Assembly (NCBI RefSeq): GCF_017051705.1
Contig: NZ_JAFIDJ010000001.1
Location: 744,001-808,000 of the forward strand
Length of the DNA stretch: 64,000 nucleotides
Reading direction: 5' to 3'
Source: Algoriphagus lutimaris
GTDB taxonomy: Bacteria > Bacteroidota > Bacteroidia > Cytophagales > Cyclobacteriaceae
This document shows, one piece after another, positions 51,748-61,291 of this stretch. Made by a program: the position numbers and the translations under genes. Position 1 is the first letter of the stretch; the number at the start of each line of letters is the position of its first letter. The notes under the pieces were generated by a model. It was not told the DNA's origin, made no database searches, and worked only from the letters and a program-made list of their open reading frames with translations.

Positions 51748-52634
51748 TTCTGTTCAATAATTCCAAGAGAATTTTTGAAGTCTTCAAAATTAGAAAGTGG
51801 GGTTTCTGATTTCATTAGATCTCCAAGAATTTGATATAAATCACTTGGCTTTTTTCCTTCTTTTCTCAAATATTGAATGGAGGTAGCTCCTTCAGATTTT
51901 GATAATTTTACATTTTTTGGACCTTTGATCAATGAGTGATGAAAGAAAGTGATCTCATTAAATGAATTGTTACCTAAAGATTCAGCGAGCACTTTTTGAT
52001 CTAAAGATGAACTGAGTAAATCTTTGCCCCGAATAATAAAATCGACTCCAAAGTGAATGTCATCAACCACTGAGGTAAGTTGATATGCTGGTAGGCGGTC
52101 TTTTTTTCGAACCATAAAAAACGCTCCATCTTCTGGTAGCGTATAGGTTCCTTCTAAATTTGGATACTCTTTGATTTTAATAAAATCTGTGTTGAATGTA
52201 TTGTATCTCCATGCTGTATCCATTTTGTCCAAAGGAATTCTTCTATCCAGACAATACCCTAAATAATATCCGGAAGAATCTAATTGCTGTATCCTTTTTC
52301 TAGTACAGTCACAGGAGAATAAGACCTTTTGGTTTCGAAGGGTTTCCAAAGCATCCAAGTAAGAATTCATTCGATGGATCTGAGACCAATCTGATTCAAA
52401 TTCCTTCAGGTTTTTGGGGCCTATGTCATAGGAGATTTCCATAAAGTCCAAGGTGTCAAATATGTCCTGAACATATTCTTGCCTATATCGGTCCCTGTCC
52501 AAATCGTCTATTCGTAATAATACCTTGCTTCCATGTTTTTCTGACAGGGCTTTGGTGATCAAAAACGAATAGAGGTTGCCTAAATGTAGAAAACCACTCG
52601 GAGTAGGGGCTAGACGGGTAAGCTTTGTGTGCAT
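51744..52634 (-). CDS. gluQ: Glutamyl-Q tRNA(Asp) synthetase-like protein
   Basis: 296 residues, the length of GluQRS and much shorter than GltX. The ATP motif is PTPSGFLHLGN (about 11-21), KLSKSEG is near 245, a zinc-type pair is in FSCDCTRKRI and GYYLGYC (about 108-128), and the anticodon-binding domain is missing. GluQRS places glutamate on the queuosine base of tRNA-Asp. Bacteroidota often have this gene as a divergent form. Single gene, divergent from the DUF6503 gene. Confidence 0.88.
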   Translation of the reverse strand: MHTKLTRLAPTPSGFLHLGNLYSFLITKALSEKHGSKVLLRIDDLDRDRYRQEYVQDIFDTLDFMEISYDIGPKNLKEFESDWSQIHRMNSYLDALETLRNQKVLFSCDCTRKRIQQLDSSGYYLGYCLDRRIPLDKMDTAWRYNTFNTDFIKIKEYPNLEGTYTLPEDGAFFMVRKKDRLPAYQLTSVVDDIHFGVDFIIRGKDLLSSSLDQKVLAESLGNNSFNEITFFHHSLIKGPKNVKLSKSEGATSIQYLRKEGKKPSDLYQILGDLMKSETPLSNFEDFKNSLGIIEQK

Positions 52635-52671
52635 TCCACCAAATTAGCTAGATTGCTAAAAAAAATCATCA

Positions 52672-53337
52672 ATGAATATAGTTGTAAAATCACTTTTTTT
52701 CTTTTCTCTGGCAACTGTTACATTTTCATGTGATCATAAGGTTCCAACAACTGGAGAAGAGCTCGTTCAACGTGCTATTAAATACCATGATCCTAAAGGA
52801 AATTGGGATAATTTGAAGGCTACTTTTATCATGAAAGATAGTCTGCCTCCAGGTAGGAATTCAAGGTCTTATGAGTTTTACTTGGATAACTCTAACTCTA
52901 AGATGACTTATACTATTGAAGGATTAGAATATCAGGTCATGAGTGATTCTTTAGTGATTTTAATGGGTGAAATTTCCAAAGACCGGGCATTGAGAATGAG
53001 GAATTATTATACTTACCTATGGGGTTTACCAATGAAATTGAATGATCCGGGTACTTTTATCGAGAAGGAAATTCGTAAGGAAATAGTAGATGGAAAAGAG
53101 TACTTGGTGGCCAGAGTACCTTATGAAGATGATCAATGGTATTTTTATTTTGAACCCGAGACTTATAGAATGGTTGCCTATAAATTTTATAAGGATGAAC
53201 CCAATCAAGTAGGTGAAATAATCTATTTAGAGGGGGAAAAGGAGTTTAATGGGATTAAAATTCCAGCCAACCGAACTTGGTATAGAACTGAGAAACCGGA
53301 ATTTCTAGGGGTAGATATGCTTCAGGAAATAAAATAA
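52672..53337 (+). CDS. DUF6503-like lipoprotein
   Basis: 221 residues with a lipoprotein signal (FSLATVTFSC). The motif AIKYHDPKGNWDNLKATFIM (about 30-50) and later DDQWYFYFEPETYRMVAYKFY (about 152-172) match the Bacteroidota DUF6503 type, a LolA-like beta-sheet fold by appearance. Function is unknown; such proteins are probably outer-membrane lipoproteins. Confidence 0.75.
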   Translation: MNIVVKSLFFFSLATVTFSCDHKVPTTGEELVQRAIKYHDPKGNWDNLKATFIMKDSLPPGRNSRSYEFYLDNSNSKMTYTIEGLEYQVMSDSLVILMGEISKDRALRMRNYYTYLWGLPMKLNDPGTFIEKEIRKEIVDGKEYLVARVPYEDDQWYFYFEPETYRMVAYKFYKDEPNQVGEIIYLEGEKEFNGIKIPANRTWYRTEKPEFLGVDMLQEIK

Positions 53338-53404
53338 CCTGTTTTAGGTTAATTAACGGGATTCATTTTTGGGGTTCCATAAACTGAAATATCTTTGGAT
53401 CTTT

Positions 53405-54136
53405 ATGAAATCCATAACAGTTACATGTTTCTTATTGCTGCTCGTAAAAGTAGCGTTGGCCCAAGTTTCCTATTCAGGGAATGTGTTGGATGCCAATGAT
53501 AAAAACTATGTGGAAGGTGTTTTGGTCGAAGTAATAGGTAAGGAAGATACTGACTCAACTAATGTAAGAGGTTATTTCAATGTACAGGCACAGGCTGGAG
53601 ATACTCTGAGAATTACTTACCCGGGCTTTATTGAGCAAAATCTTGTATTGTCTTCAGAACGATTTTTACAGATTCAAATTCAGGATAGAGCCAGACTTTT
53701 ACCCACTTTTGAGGTGAAAGCCGAGCCATATTCTTTTAGGTTCAAAGATGGTAAACTGGTTTTGGTGGATCCAAATGAGGAAGCCTCAACTTCTAATAAA
53801 GGTCAGGTGACAGCCGGATATCGTGATTCTCCTGAGGGAGGAATTGCAATTGCGGGTGCGATTTCCTATTTCACAAAGAAATCTAGGAATGAGAGGGAAT
53901 ATGCAAAGAAACTGGAATACCTGAAGCGTCGAGCGGGGTACTTACAAGTAGTGGATTCTGATTCTGTCAGAAATATATTAAAGGAGGATTATAATTTAGC
54001 CAATGATGAGTGGGATCCTTTAATTATAAAATTCAATCAGATGCATGCCCATCATGAGTTTTTAGATTGGTCAATGGAACGAGTATATGACAGATTAAAA
54101 GAATTTATAGAATGGGAAAAAGACTGGTCTAATTAA
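53405..54136 (+). CDS. Secreted protein with a carboxypeptidase-regulatory-like N-terminal domain
   Basis: 243 residues from ATG 53405, with a signal peptide (ending KVALAQ). The domain about 20-105 matches the CarboxypepD_reg-like fold: VSYSGNVLDANDKNYVEGVLV, DSTNVRGYFNVQAQAGDTLR and ITYPGF, as in the N-terminus of TonB receptors. Downstream, about 110-243, is a charged helical part with no recognised family and no barrel, so it is not a receptor. Its 3' end overlaps the convergent DUF4442 gene by four bases. Confidence 0.78.
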   Translation: MKSITVTCFLLLLVKVALAQVSYSGNVLDANDKNYVEGVLVEVIGKEDTDSTNVRGYFNVQAQAGDTLRITYPGFIEQNLVLSSERFLQIQIQDRARLLPTFEVKAEPYSFRFKDGKLVLVDPNEEASTSNKGQVTAGYRDSPEGGIAIAGAISYFTKKSRNEREYAKKLEYLKRRAGYLQVVDSDSVRNILKEDYNLANDEWDPLIIKFNQMHAHHEFLDWSMERVYDRLKEFIEWEKDWSN

Positions 54137-54639
54137 CTTTTCCTTTTGAAAGACCAAGTAATAAAAAACTTGGCAACTAAATCACCTTCCTGATTCTTTC
54201 CTTTTGTAATCAAGCATATTTGGTCTGTTTGCCCGACTTTTAATTGCTCAATTAATTGATTTAATTCTAAGCCTTGTTCACAAGTAAAGGTGATTTTTTG
54301 GTCCGCCTTTTTAGTGTATTCTGCTTTAAAATCCACCACCAGCATACTAAACTTTCCTTTGCCAGCTAGAGCAAGTTGGCATAAAAGCCCCGTACTTAAT
54401 TCACCCGCTCCTGCAAGTGCAGCAAAGTAGATGGATTTAAATGGGTTTTGTGTTCTCCAAAAAAATGGAATGGTCACTTCACATTTTTCCAAGGTCAATG
54501 TTTTGACTCCTAGCTTCCAAAAAACTGCAGATGGTAATTTAAAAAGCATCCCCCACCAAAAAATAAATGGGTTTCCCATCTTTCTTATATAAGCTTTAGC
54601 TGCAGGGTTTAATTCGAGTTTGGAGCTTTTAATACTCAT
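54133..54639 (-). CDS. DUF4442 hot-dog protein (thioesterase-like)
   Basis: 168 residues from ATG 54639 (a TTG at 54642 is possible). PSAVFWKLGVKTLTLEKCEVTI and NPFKSIYFAALAGAGELSTGL match DUF4442, a hot-dog fold related to acyl-CoA thioesterases, with AGELSTG in the place of the active-site loop. The exact reaction is not known. Convergent with the preceding gene. Confidence 0.88.
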   Translation of the reverse strand: MSIKSSKLELNPAAKAYIRKMGNPFIFWWGMLFKLPSAVFWKLGVKTLTLEKCEVTIPFFWRTQNPFKSIYFAALAGAGELSTGLLCQLALAGKGKFSMLVVDFKAEYTKKADQKITFTCEQGLELNQLIEQLKVGQTDQICLITKGKNQEGDLVAKFFITWSFKRKS

Positions 54640-54733
54640 CAAATGAAAATTTTTTATTTAAAATAGTCAAAAAATATTTAGTATTGAATCTGGTATTCTG
54701 TTTGAAAATAGAATGAGTAAAATAAGCATCAAA

Positions 54734-55525
54734 ATGAAAAAAATAGCATTAATATTTGGAATCGGTCTCATTACCTATGCCTGTGCAAAAGTACCTTTAA
54801 CTGGTCGTTCTCAGCTTGCATTGGTTTCAAGCGAAGAAATTCAGCCTTTAGTAAATGAGCAATACGACCAAGTTTTGGAAGAAAGCAAGGTAGTAACCTC
54901 TACAGCTGATGGGCAAAAAGTGCTTAAAGTGGGAAATAAAATGGCGAAGGCAGTGGAAGAATATTTGCGTTCTTCGGGATATGACGAATTAGCAGATGAT
55001 TTTAGCTGGGAATTTAACTTATTGGAAAGTGATCAAGTCAATGCTTGGTGTATGCCTGGAGGAAAAGTTGCTTTTTATACTGGTATCATGCCCATTACAG
55101 AAACCGAGACTGGGATTGCTGTAGTTATGGGACATGAAATAGCCCATGCAGTAGCGGCCCATTCCAGAGAAAGAATGTCTAATGGGTTGGTAGCTAATTT
55201 CGGAGTTGGTCTACTTTCTTCTGCGATTGGACAAAACCCAACATTAACTCAAGCGATATTTCTACAGTCTGTGGGTATTGGTAGTGAATTAGGAATGTTA
55301 AGTTTCTCTAGAAAACATGAGACTGAAGCGGACCAATTAGGTTTGACGTTTATGGCCATAGCTGGATATGACCCGAGAGAAGCTCCGATTTTCTGGGAAC
55401 GTATGCAAGCACAAAGTGGGGGAGAGGCCCCTCCAGAATTTTTATCCACTCACCCGGATCCAAGCAATCGAATTAAAAAGTTGAATGAATGGATGCCTCA
55501 GGCATTGGAATTTTATAAAAAATAA
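54734..55525 (+). CDS. M48-family metalloprotease lipoprotein
   Basis: 263 residues from ATG 54734 (an upstream ATG at 54713 adds seven residues). Lipoprotein signal GIGLITYAC. The zinc motif is GHEIAHAVAAHSRE (about 132-145), and the third ligand is in ETEADQLGLTFMAIAGYDP (about 197-215). Like Oma1/BepA/LoiP, such proteins degrade misfolded outer-membrane or envelope proteins in the periplasm. Monocistronic with a strong terminator. Confidence 0.92.
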   Translation: MKKIALIFGIGLITYACAKVPLTGRSQLALVSSEEIQPLVNEQYDQVLEESKVVTSTADGQKVLKVGNKMAKAVEEYLRSSGYDELADDFSWEFNLLESDQVNAWCMPGGKVAFYTGIMPITETETGIAVVMGHEIAHAVAAHSRERMSNGLVANFGVGLLSSAIGQNPTLTQAIFLQSVGIGSELGMLSFSRKHETEADQLGLTFMAIAGYDPREAPIFWERMQAQSGGEAPPEFLSTHPDPSNRIKKLNEWMPQALEFYKK

Positions 55526-55528
55526 AAA

Positions 55529-55560
55529 ACAAAACCCGGAGAATTCCGGGTTTTGTTTTA
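55529..55560. terminator. Bidirectional terminator between M48 and exonuclease genes
   Basis: An 11-bp stem (ACAAAACCCGG at 55529-55539, CCGGGTTTTGT at 55546-55556) with a short loop; the T run following on the plus strand and A run on the other allow both directions. Confidence 0.88.
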
Positions 55561-56364
55561 TCTATTCGTAAATCCTCTCAGTTTTACCTGAGTTAATTTT
55601 CTCTTGGTGTCCAAAGGGAAATCACCTCTCATCATCCAATCATAATATCCAGGCTCCTCTTTAAAAACTTGTTCTATAGGTTTTCCTTTATGTTTCCCAA
55701 AGTTGAAGACTTCTTCACCTTGGGAATTAAAAACAAACCTACCTGCTAAATCCACCATTTTTTCGTTCACCAAATCATGGATTTTTTTCATGTCGTTTTC
55801 AAATACCCCCAACTTATTTCCTTGAAGATCAATTGCCTCTTCTCCAACATATCTTTCAACCTGTGATTTGAAGACATCCATGGTGGCTAAGGTATCTGCT
55901 TCAGCACTATGGGCATTTTCCAACGTCTTTCCACAATAGAATTTGTAAGCAGCGGTTAAATTACGCTTTTCCATCAAGTGGAATATCTTCTGGGCATCCA
56001 GTAGGTTTCTTTTATCTAAATCAAATTCAATCCCTGCTCTTAAAAATTCTTCAACCAACAATGGAATATCGTATTTCAATACATTGAATCCTGACAAATC
56101 GGATTGGCCAATAAACTGATGCACTTCCTTCGATAAATCTTTAAAGGAAGGCTCATTCTTGACATCCTTGTCATAAAGGCCGTGAATTAAGGAGGCTTCC
56201 AATGGAATAGGGATTCCAGGATTAACTCTTCTGGTATAGATTTCCTGACCTCCATCTGGATTTAATTTGACAATGGAAATTTCCACAATTCTATCTGTAG
56301 AAATATTGGTACCTGTCGCCTCCAAATCAAAAAAAGCAATGGAGTTTCTTAGATTTAATTTCAT
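55558..56364 (-). CDS. 3'-5' exonuclease of the DnaQ/ExoX type
   Basis: 268 residues. The DEDD exonuclease core has Exo I FFDLEATGTNISTDRIVEIS (about 12-31), the IHGL motif at about 63 and Exo II in GFNVLKYDIPLLVEEF, with a His/Asp pair in AHSAEADTLATMDVF (Exo III, about 150-165). The C-terminus (about 220-250, FNFGKHKGKPIEQVF...YDWMM) is the exodeoxyribonuclease X-like domain. It cuts single-stranded DNA from the 3' end, in repair or RNA primer turnover. Cytoplasmic; single gene. Confidence 0.93.
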   Translation of the reverse strand: MKLNLRNSIAFFDLEATGTNISTDRIVEISIVKLNPDGGQEIYTRRVNPGIPIPLEASLIHGLYDKDVKNEPSFKDLSKEVHQFIGQSDLSGFNVLKYDIPLLVEEFLRAGIEFDLDKRNLLDAQKIFHLMEKRNLTAAYKFYCGKTLENAHSAEADTLATMDVFKSQVERYVGEEAIDLQGNKLGVFENDMKKIHDLVNEKMVDLAGRFVFNSQGEEVFNFGKHKGKPIEQVFKEEPGYYDWMMRGDFPLDTKRKLTQVKLRGFTNR

Positions 56365-56422
56365 TTTTTGTTTAATTATTTATACTCGCTTTTTTCTGAA
56401 GCGATCAATTAATCCTTCTTAA

Positions 56423-57784
56423 TTAATTGAATTTAGCTTTTAATTCAGTTAAATCCATATTGTCATAATTTCCTGAAGACATGAGCAACAGATTGGTGTT
56501 GGAATAATCCTGATTCAATAAGAATTCTTTTAATTGATTACTATCCGTAAAAAGCTTTAAATCTTCACGTTCAAAACCTTTTCTTAAGGTTGGCTCATCC
56601 ATTAATTCCAGCTTTTTTAATGCAGCAGCATGGGGATTTAGGTAAATTACCGCAATATCAGCGGCATCCATTGTACCCGCATAATTAGGTAGAAAATCTT
56701 TATTTAAGGAAGAGTAGGTATGAAGTTCTTGTACTGCGATTAAAGTCCTTTCAGGAAACTGTGATTTTACTGCATTGGTAGTAGCCTTTAATTTGGATGG
56801 TGCGTGAGCAAAATCCCTGAAGATCGTAGATTGCTCATTTCCAGCGATTTTTTCTTGCCTTTTTGCAGCTCCTGTAAAACTCTGGATGGAAGTATAAAAC
56901 TGCTGTTTAGTTAATCCAAGAGATATACAAATATTCATTGCCCCCTGCAAATTTTGAAGATTGTGCTCTCCAAAAATTTGAATAGGGATCAGATCATTTT
57001 CAGTCTTTAAGAAAGTTTTTCCTCCTTCAATCGTGGCAGGATGTGCTTTATAAGGTGTTTTCAAAGATTTGATTTCAACTTTTTTAGCTGCCTCTTTGAC
57101 CAAAATGTCGGAGTCGCAATAAATCAATTCTCCAGATTCGGGAGTTTTTTCCATCAAATTGCTAAACTGAACTTTGTATTCTTCAAAATCAGGGAAGACA
57201 TTAAAGTGATCCCAAGCGATGCCACTTACCAGTACGATATCATGTTTGTAATGGAAAAACTTGGGTGTTCTATCCAAAGGAGATGTGAGGTATTCATCTC
57301 CTTCAATAATAATGATAGGGGCATCCGAAAGCCGTACCATTAGGTTAAAGCCTTCAATTTGGGCGCCAACTAAATAATCGAAATCCACCTTTTGGTCTTT
57401 CAACACATGGAGTATAATGGAGGTAATAGACGTTTTTCCATGAGATCCAGCGACTACCACCCGCTTTTTCTTTTTGCTTTGATTGTAGATGAATTCCGGG
57501 AAAGAATATACTGGAATGCCTAACTCCTGAGCTTTTATTAATTCCGGATTATCGATTCGGGCGTGCATTCCCAAAATGATGCCGTCTAATTCTGGAGTTA
57601 TTTTATTTGGAAACCAACCGTATTGGTCTGGAAGAATACCTGCTCGTTGCAACCTTGTTTTGGAAGGTTCATAAATTTCATCATCGGATCCAGTGACTTG
57701 ATATCCCTTTTCAACAAGTGCCAATGCAAGATTATGCATCACCGCTCCTCCTATAGCAATGAAATGATATTTTTTCATAAACAT
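56423..57784 (-). CDS. mpl: Murein peptide ligase (UDP-N-acetylmuramate:tripeptide ligase)
   Basis: 453 residues with the three Mur ligase domains: the Rossmann start FIAIGGAVMHNLALALVEKGYQVTGSD; the P-loop GSHGKTSITSII (about 109-120); GDEYLTSPLDRTPKF (about 160) with FNVFPDFEEYK; and the C-terminal HTYSSLNKDFL. The DEY, not DEL, in the middle motif is typical of Mpl as opposed to MurC. It rejoins recycled tripeptide to UDP-MurNAc in peptidoglycan recycling. No other mur or recycling gene is adjacent. The start is ATG 57784, with a second ATG at 57778. Confidence 0.93.
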   Translation of the reverse strand: MFMKKYHFIAIGGAVMHNLALALVEKGYQVTGSDDEIYEPSKTRLQRAGILPDQYGWFPNKITPELDGIILGMHARIDNPELIKAQELGIPVYSFPEFIYNQSKKKKRVVVAGSHGKTSITSIILHVLKDQKVDFDYLVGAQIEGFNLMVRLSDAPIIIIEGDEYLTSPLDRTPKFFHYKHDIVLVSGIAWDHFNVFPDFEEYKVQFSNLMEKTPESGELIYCDSDILVKEAAKKVEIKSLKTPYKAHPATIEGGKTFLKTENDLIPIQIFGEHNLQNLQGAMNICISLGLTKQQFYTSIQSFTGAAKRQEKIAGNEQSTIFRDFAHAPSKLKATTNAVKSQFPERTLIAVQELHTYSSLNKDFLPNYAGTMDAADIAVIYLNPHAAALKKLELMDEPTLRKGFEREDLKLFTDSNQLKEFLLNQDYSNTNLLLMSSGNYDNMDLTELKAKFN

Positions 57785-57917
57785 TGGTTTCAGTTTTTCA
57801 TTTAATACTCAAACTTAAAAATAAAAGTCGGGTGCTTAGACCATAACGATTCTTAAATGAAACAATTTTTTGAGGGCGGTTCTTTTTAATTAATTTCGGG
57901 CTCTATTTGAGTTTTTT

Positions 57918-58601
57918 ATGCTAGAAGATAAGTACGCCTACCTCTGCCTTGCGCTTATGTATATGGTTGCCTGGGCAATTGTTTATTGGAAAAACCCATG
58001 GAAAAAGGGGATGATAAAAGTTGGAGCTGTAGGAGGTTTGATGGGAATTGTGGCCGAAGTCTGGTATTTCCGTGATTATTGGAGACCACCTACGCTTTTT
58101 GGGGAAGGGATTGTAGGAATCGAAGATTATATCATAGGTTTTGCCCTATTTGGTGTAGGTGGATATATTCACTCTTCATTTACAAAGAGAGAAATCGACT
58201 ATTCCAGACAAACCAAGGCCAAGAATAAGGAATTTTTCTACATGTTTTTAATTGCCTGTGCAAGTTTGACGGTTTTTAGTATTGGATTTGGGATTCATTC
58301 TGGATACGTTACATTTCTGACCTTTTTTATCCTTTCAGTTTACATATGGATACAAAGGCCAGATTTGATTGAATTATCCTTGATTTCAGCTTTTGCTACT
58401 TTGGGAATCACCCTCTTGATCTATTATATCAATTTCAACTTGCTCTTCCCACATTTTTGGGATACCTATGGGATGCTGGATGCTCCTATATTAGGTGTTA
58501 AAGTATTTAATATTCCCCTTTCTGAAATGCTGTGGCACTTTTCCTGGGCCATGCTTTGTAGCATGTTTCGAGGATACAGAAATGGTGTTTATTATAAATA
58601 G
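57918..58601 (+). CDS. Membrane protein resembling lycopene cyclase (CrtY/CarR type)
   Basis: 227 residues with about seven membrane helices. FRDYWRPPTLFGEGIVGIED and IPLSEMLWHFSWAML resemble the RDYW.PP..FG..L.G.P.E/ED and IPIEEILWYFSW signature pairs of heterodimeric lycopene cyclases (CrtYcd, CarR/CarA types) and of related carotenoid ring-forming enzymes. If so it may act in the inner membrane on a carotenoid. No other carotenoid gene is in the window and I could not find the PEPxxE-type motif exactly. The relation needs profile confirmation. Confidence 0.5.
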   Translation: MLEDKYAYLCLALMYMVAWAIVYWKNPWKKGMIKVGAVGGLMGIVAEVWYFRDYWRPPTLFGEGIVGIEDYIIGFALFGVGGYIHSSFTKREIDYSRQTKAKNKEFFYMFLIACASLTVFSIGFGIHSGYVTFLTFFILSVYIWIQRPDLIELSLISAFATLGITLLIYYINFNLLFPHFWDTYGMLDAPILGVKVFNIPLSEMLWHFSWAMLCSMFRGYRNGVYYK

Positions 58602-58703
58602 AAAAAATATTTAGCAAGGCTTGATTTTTGTGGCTTTTCATTGTTGATAAGTCTGGCAAAACTTGTTTAAAACTCGTGGTCAGAAGACCCTACATTTGTT
58701 ACT

Positions 58704-60284
58704 ATGACTGAGAAAAGTACCAACCCTCGATATTCCCGAAAAAACCAAAATTCAAGCGCTCCCAATATGTTGGGGAAAGTGCCTCCTCAAGCGGTAGATC
58801 TTGAGGAAGCCGTATTAGGTGCTTTGATGCTCGAAAAGGATGCATTGACCAATGTGATCGATATCCTGAAGGTAGAGAGTTTTTATAAAGACGCACATAA
58901 AGTGATCTTCCAGGCAATCTTGGATTTGTTTACAGACAGTCAACCCATTGATTTGCTTACTGTAACCAATCAGCTAAGAAGAAATGGGGCACTGGAAATT
59001 GCTGGGGGTGCATTTTATGTCACTGAACTTACTTCCAAGGTAGCCTCAGCGGCAAATATTGAATACCATGCTAGGATTATCACTGAGCAATCCATCAAGC
59101 GTGAGATGATTCGTATTTCCTCAGAGATCCAAAAAGATGCCTATGAGGATACCACCGATGTATTTGAGTTACTGGATAAGATGGAGCAATCCTTGTTTGA
59201 AATCTCAGAAAAGAATATTCGAAAGAATTATTCTGATATGAAATCTATTATGCGGGAGGCTATCATAGAACTGGAGTCCCGAAGAGATCAAAAAGATGGA
59301 TTAACTGGGGTGCCTTCTGGCTTTACTGCATTGGATAGGGTGACCTCTGGTTGGCAGAAATCTGATTTGGTAATTATAGCTGCCCGTCCTGCAATGGGAA
59401 AAACAGCTTTTGTACTTTCTGTTTTAAGAAATGCCGCGGTAGACCATAATAAACCAGTGGCTATTTTCTCTCTGGAAATGTCCTCGGTTCAGTTGGTAAA
59501 TCGTTTGATCAGTTCCGAAGCGGAGTTGGATTCAGAGAAAATTAAAAAGGGATCTTTAGAAGAGCATGAATGGGCACAATTGGTACATAAAACAGCTAAA
59601 TTATCCAAAGCACCTCTTTTTGTCGATGACACTCCGGCTTTGTCTATTTTAGAGCTTCGTGCAAAGTGTAGAAAATTGAAAGCCCAGCACGATATTCAAA
59701 TGATTGTTATTGATTATTTGCAATTGATGTCTGGTGATTCCAAAGGTGGTGGTGGAGGTAACCGTGAACAGGAAATTGCGAGTATTTCAAGGGCATTAAA
59801 AAAGATTGCAAAGGAGTTGAGTGTGCCTGTAATTGCCTTGTCTCAGTTATCAAGAGCGGTAGAGACCCGTGGAGGGGATAAAAGACCTCAACTTTCAGAT
59901 TTGAGAGAATCTGGTGCGATTGAGCAAGATGCAGATATGGTAATGTTCTTGTATAGGCCAGAATACTATGGTATTACAGAAGATGAAGAACATAATTCTA
60001 CACAAGGAGTGGGGGAAGTTATTATTGCAAAACATAGAAATGGTTCCTTGGATACTGTAAAACTTCGCTTTATCGGTCGCTATACGAAATTCCAGGATTT
60101 GGATCATTTCGGGGGAGCTCCTGCCGTAAACCAACCTATATATGGTTCAAATTTCTCTAAACAATCATCCGGTATTTCTTCTTTCGATTCGGGACAAACC
60201 ATCAAAATGCAGAGTAAAGCAAACAATGACTTTGATGATACAGATGACCTATTGAATCGACCAAATTCTCCAATTGATTTTTAA
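58704..60284 (+). CDS. dnaB: Replicative DNA helicase DnaB
   Basis: 526 residues. The N-terminal primase-interaction domain (about 28-130: PPQAVDLEEAVLGALMLEKDAL) is followed by the RecA-like core with Walker A (IIAARPAMGKTAF, about 226-238), SLEMSSVQLVNRL, Walker B in MIVIDYLQLMSG (about 333) and SQLSRAVETRGGDKRPQLSDLRESG (about 378-400). The replicative hexameric helicase unwinds at the fork. It is spaced 8 bases from the next gene and therefore likely cotranscribed with it. A TACATTTG string 6 bases before the ATG resembles the Bacteroidota -7 box but lies too close to the start to be convincing. Confidence 0.97.
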   Translation: MTEKSTNPRYSRKNQNSSAPNMLGKVPPQAVDLEEAVLGALMLEKDALTNVIDILKVESFYKDAHKVIFQAILDLFTDSQPIDLLTVTNQLRRNGALEIAGGAFYVTELTSKVASAANIEYHARIITEQSIKREMIRISSEIQKDAYEDTTDVFELLDKMEQSLFEISEKNIRKNYSDMKSIMREAIIELESRRDQKDGLTGVPSGFTALDRVTSGWQKSDLVIIAARPAMGKTAFVLSVLRNAAVDHNKPVAIFSLEMSSVQLVNRLISSEAELDSEKIKKGSLEEHEWAQLVHKTAKLSKAPLFVDDTPALSILELRAKCRKLKAQHDIQMIVIDYLQLMSGDSKGGGGGNREQEIASISRALKKIAKELSVPVIALSQLSRAVETRGGDKRPQLSDLRESGAIEQDADMVMFLYRPEYYGITEDEEHNSTQGVGEVIIAKHRNGSLDTVKLRFIGRYTKFQDLDHFGGAPAVNQPIYGSNFSKQSSGISSFDSGQTIKMQSKANNDFDDTDDLLNRPNSPIDF

Positions 60285-60292
60285 ATGATTTC

Positions 60293-61291
60293 ATGAAGGC
60301 AATTACACTGAATAGTAAAACATTAGGAAAACTGTTATTGACTGACGTTCAAGACAGGGGTTGTGAATCAGGAGAGGTGAAAGTTGGCATCAAAGCCGCA
60401 GCTTTGAATCACCGGGATGAATGGTGCAGAAAAGGCCTATATCCCAATATTCAAGACGGTATAATATTGGGTTCAGATGGTGCAGGTGTTGTATTGGAAG
60501 TAGGGGACAGCGTTAACCTTAATCTGGTTGGAAAAGAAGTGATCATCAATCCTGCTATCAATTGGGGGGACCGGCAAGAAGTTCAATCCAAGAATTTTGA
60601 GATTTTGGGAATGCCTAGAAATGGGACTTTATCTGAAAAGGTCATCGTACCGGCAGATCGAATAAAATTAAAACCAGAACACTTAAGTTTTGAAGAAGCG
60701 GCAGCGTTGCCATTAGCAGGTCTTACTGCTTTTAGGGCCTTATTTTACCAAGGTCAGGTGAAAAAAGGAGATTCAGTCCTTATTACGGGTTTTGGAGGTG
60801 GAGTAGCCCAATTCGCATTTCAGTTTGCCTTAAATGCCGGTGCCAAAGTATATGCAAGCAGTAGTAAACAAAATAAACTGGATTTAGCCAGAAAGTTAGG
60901 AGCGTTAGACGTTTTTGATTATACGGAGGACAATTGGACTCAACTAGCATTAGAATCCTCTGGAGGTTTCGATTTGATTGTTGATAGTGCTGCAGGAGAT
61001 GCATTAAATAAACTGATCGAAGTTGCGAAGCCGGGGGGAAAGATCGTTTTTTATGGAGCTACAAAAGGGAACCCCTCTGAACTCACTGCGAGAAAGATTT
61101 TCTGGAATCAACTCAAACTGATAGGTACAACGATGGGCTCTGATCAAGATTTCGAAAATATGGTTCAGTTTGTCAAGGACAATAAAATTAAACCCATTAT
61201 TGATCAAGTATTCTCTTTTCAGGAAGCTATTCAGGCTTTTGATAGAATGAAGGAAGGGGAGCAAATGGGAAAAATCGTTTTAACACCTTAA
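60293..61291 (+). CDS. Zinc-type alcohol dehydrogenase/quinone oxidoreductase-like protein
   Basis: 332 residues of the MDR superfamily. GroES-like part with ALNHRDEWCRKGLYPNIQDGII (about 37) and GSDGAGVVLEVGDSV, and the NAD(P)-binding GFGGGVAQFAFQFALNAGAKVYA (about 164-186) with the GxGxxG variant. The catalytic zinc ligands are altered, as in zeta-crystallin or quinone oxidoreductases, so I do not call a dehydrogenase activity on a particular alcohol. It ends overlapping the convergent 161-residue gene by four bases. Probably cotranscribed with dnaB. Confidence 0.9.
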   Translation: MKAITLNSKTLGKLLLTDVQDRGCESGEVKVGIKAAALNHRDEWCRKGLYPNIQDGIILGSDGAGVVLEVGDSVNLNLVGKEVIINPAINWGDRQEVQSKNFEILGMPRNGTLSEKVIVPADRIKLKPEHLSFEEAAALPLAGLTAFRALFYQGQVKKGDSVLITGFGGGVAQFAFQFALNAGAKVYASSSKQNKLDLARKLGALDVFDYTEDNWTQLALESSGGFDLIVDSAAGDALNKLIEVAKPGGKIVFYGATKGNPSELTARKIFWNQLKLIGTTMGSDQDFENMVQFVKDNKIKPIIDQVFSFQEAIQAFDRMKEGEQMGKIVLTP

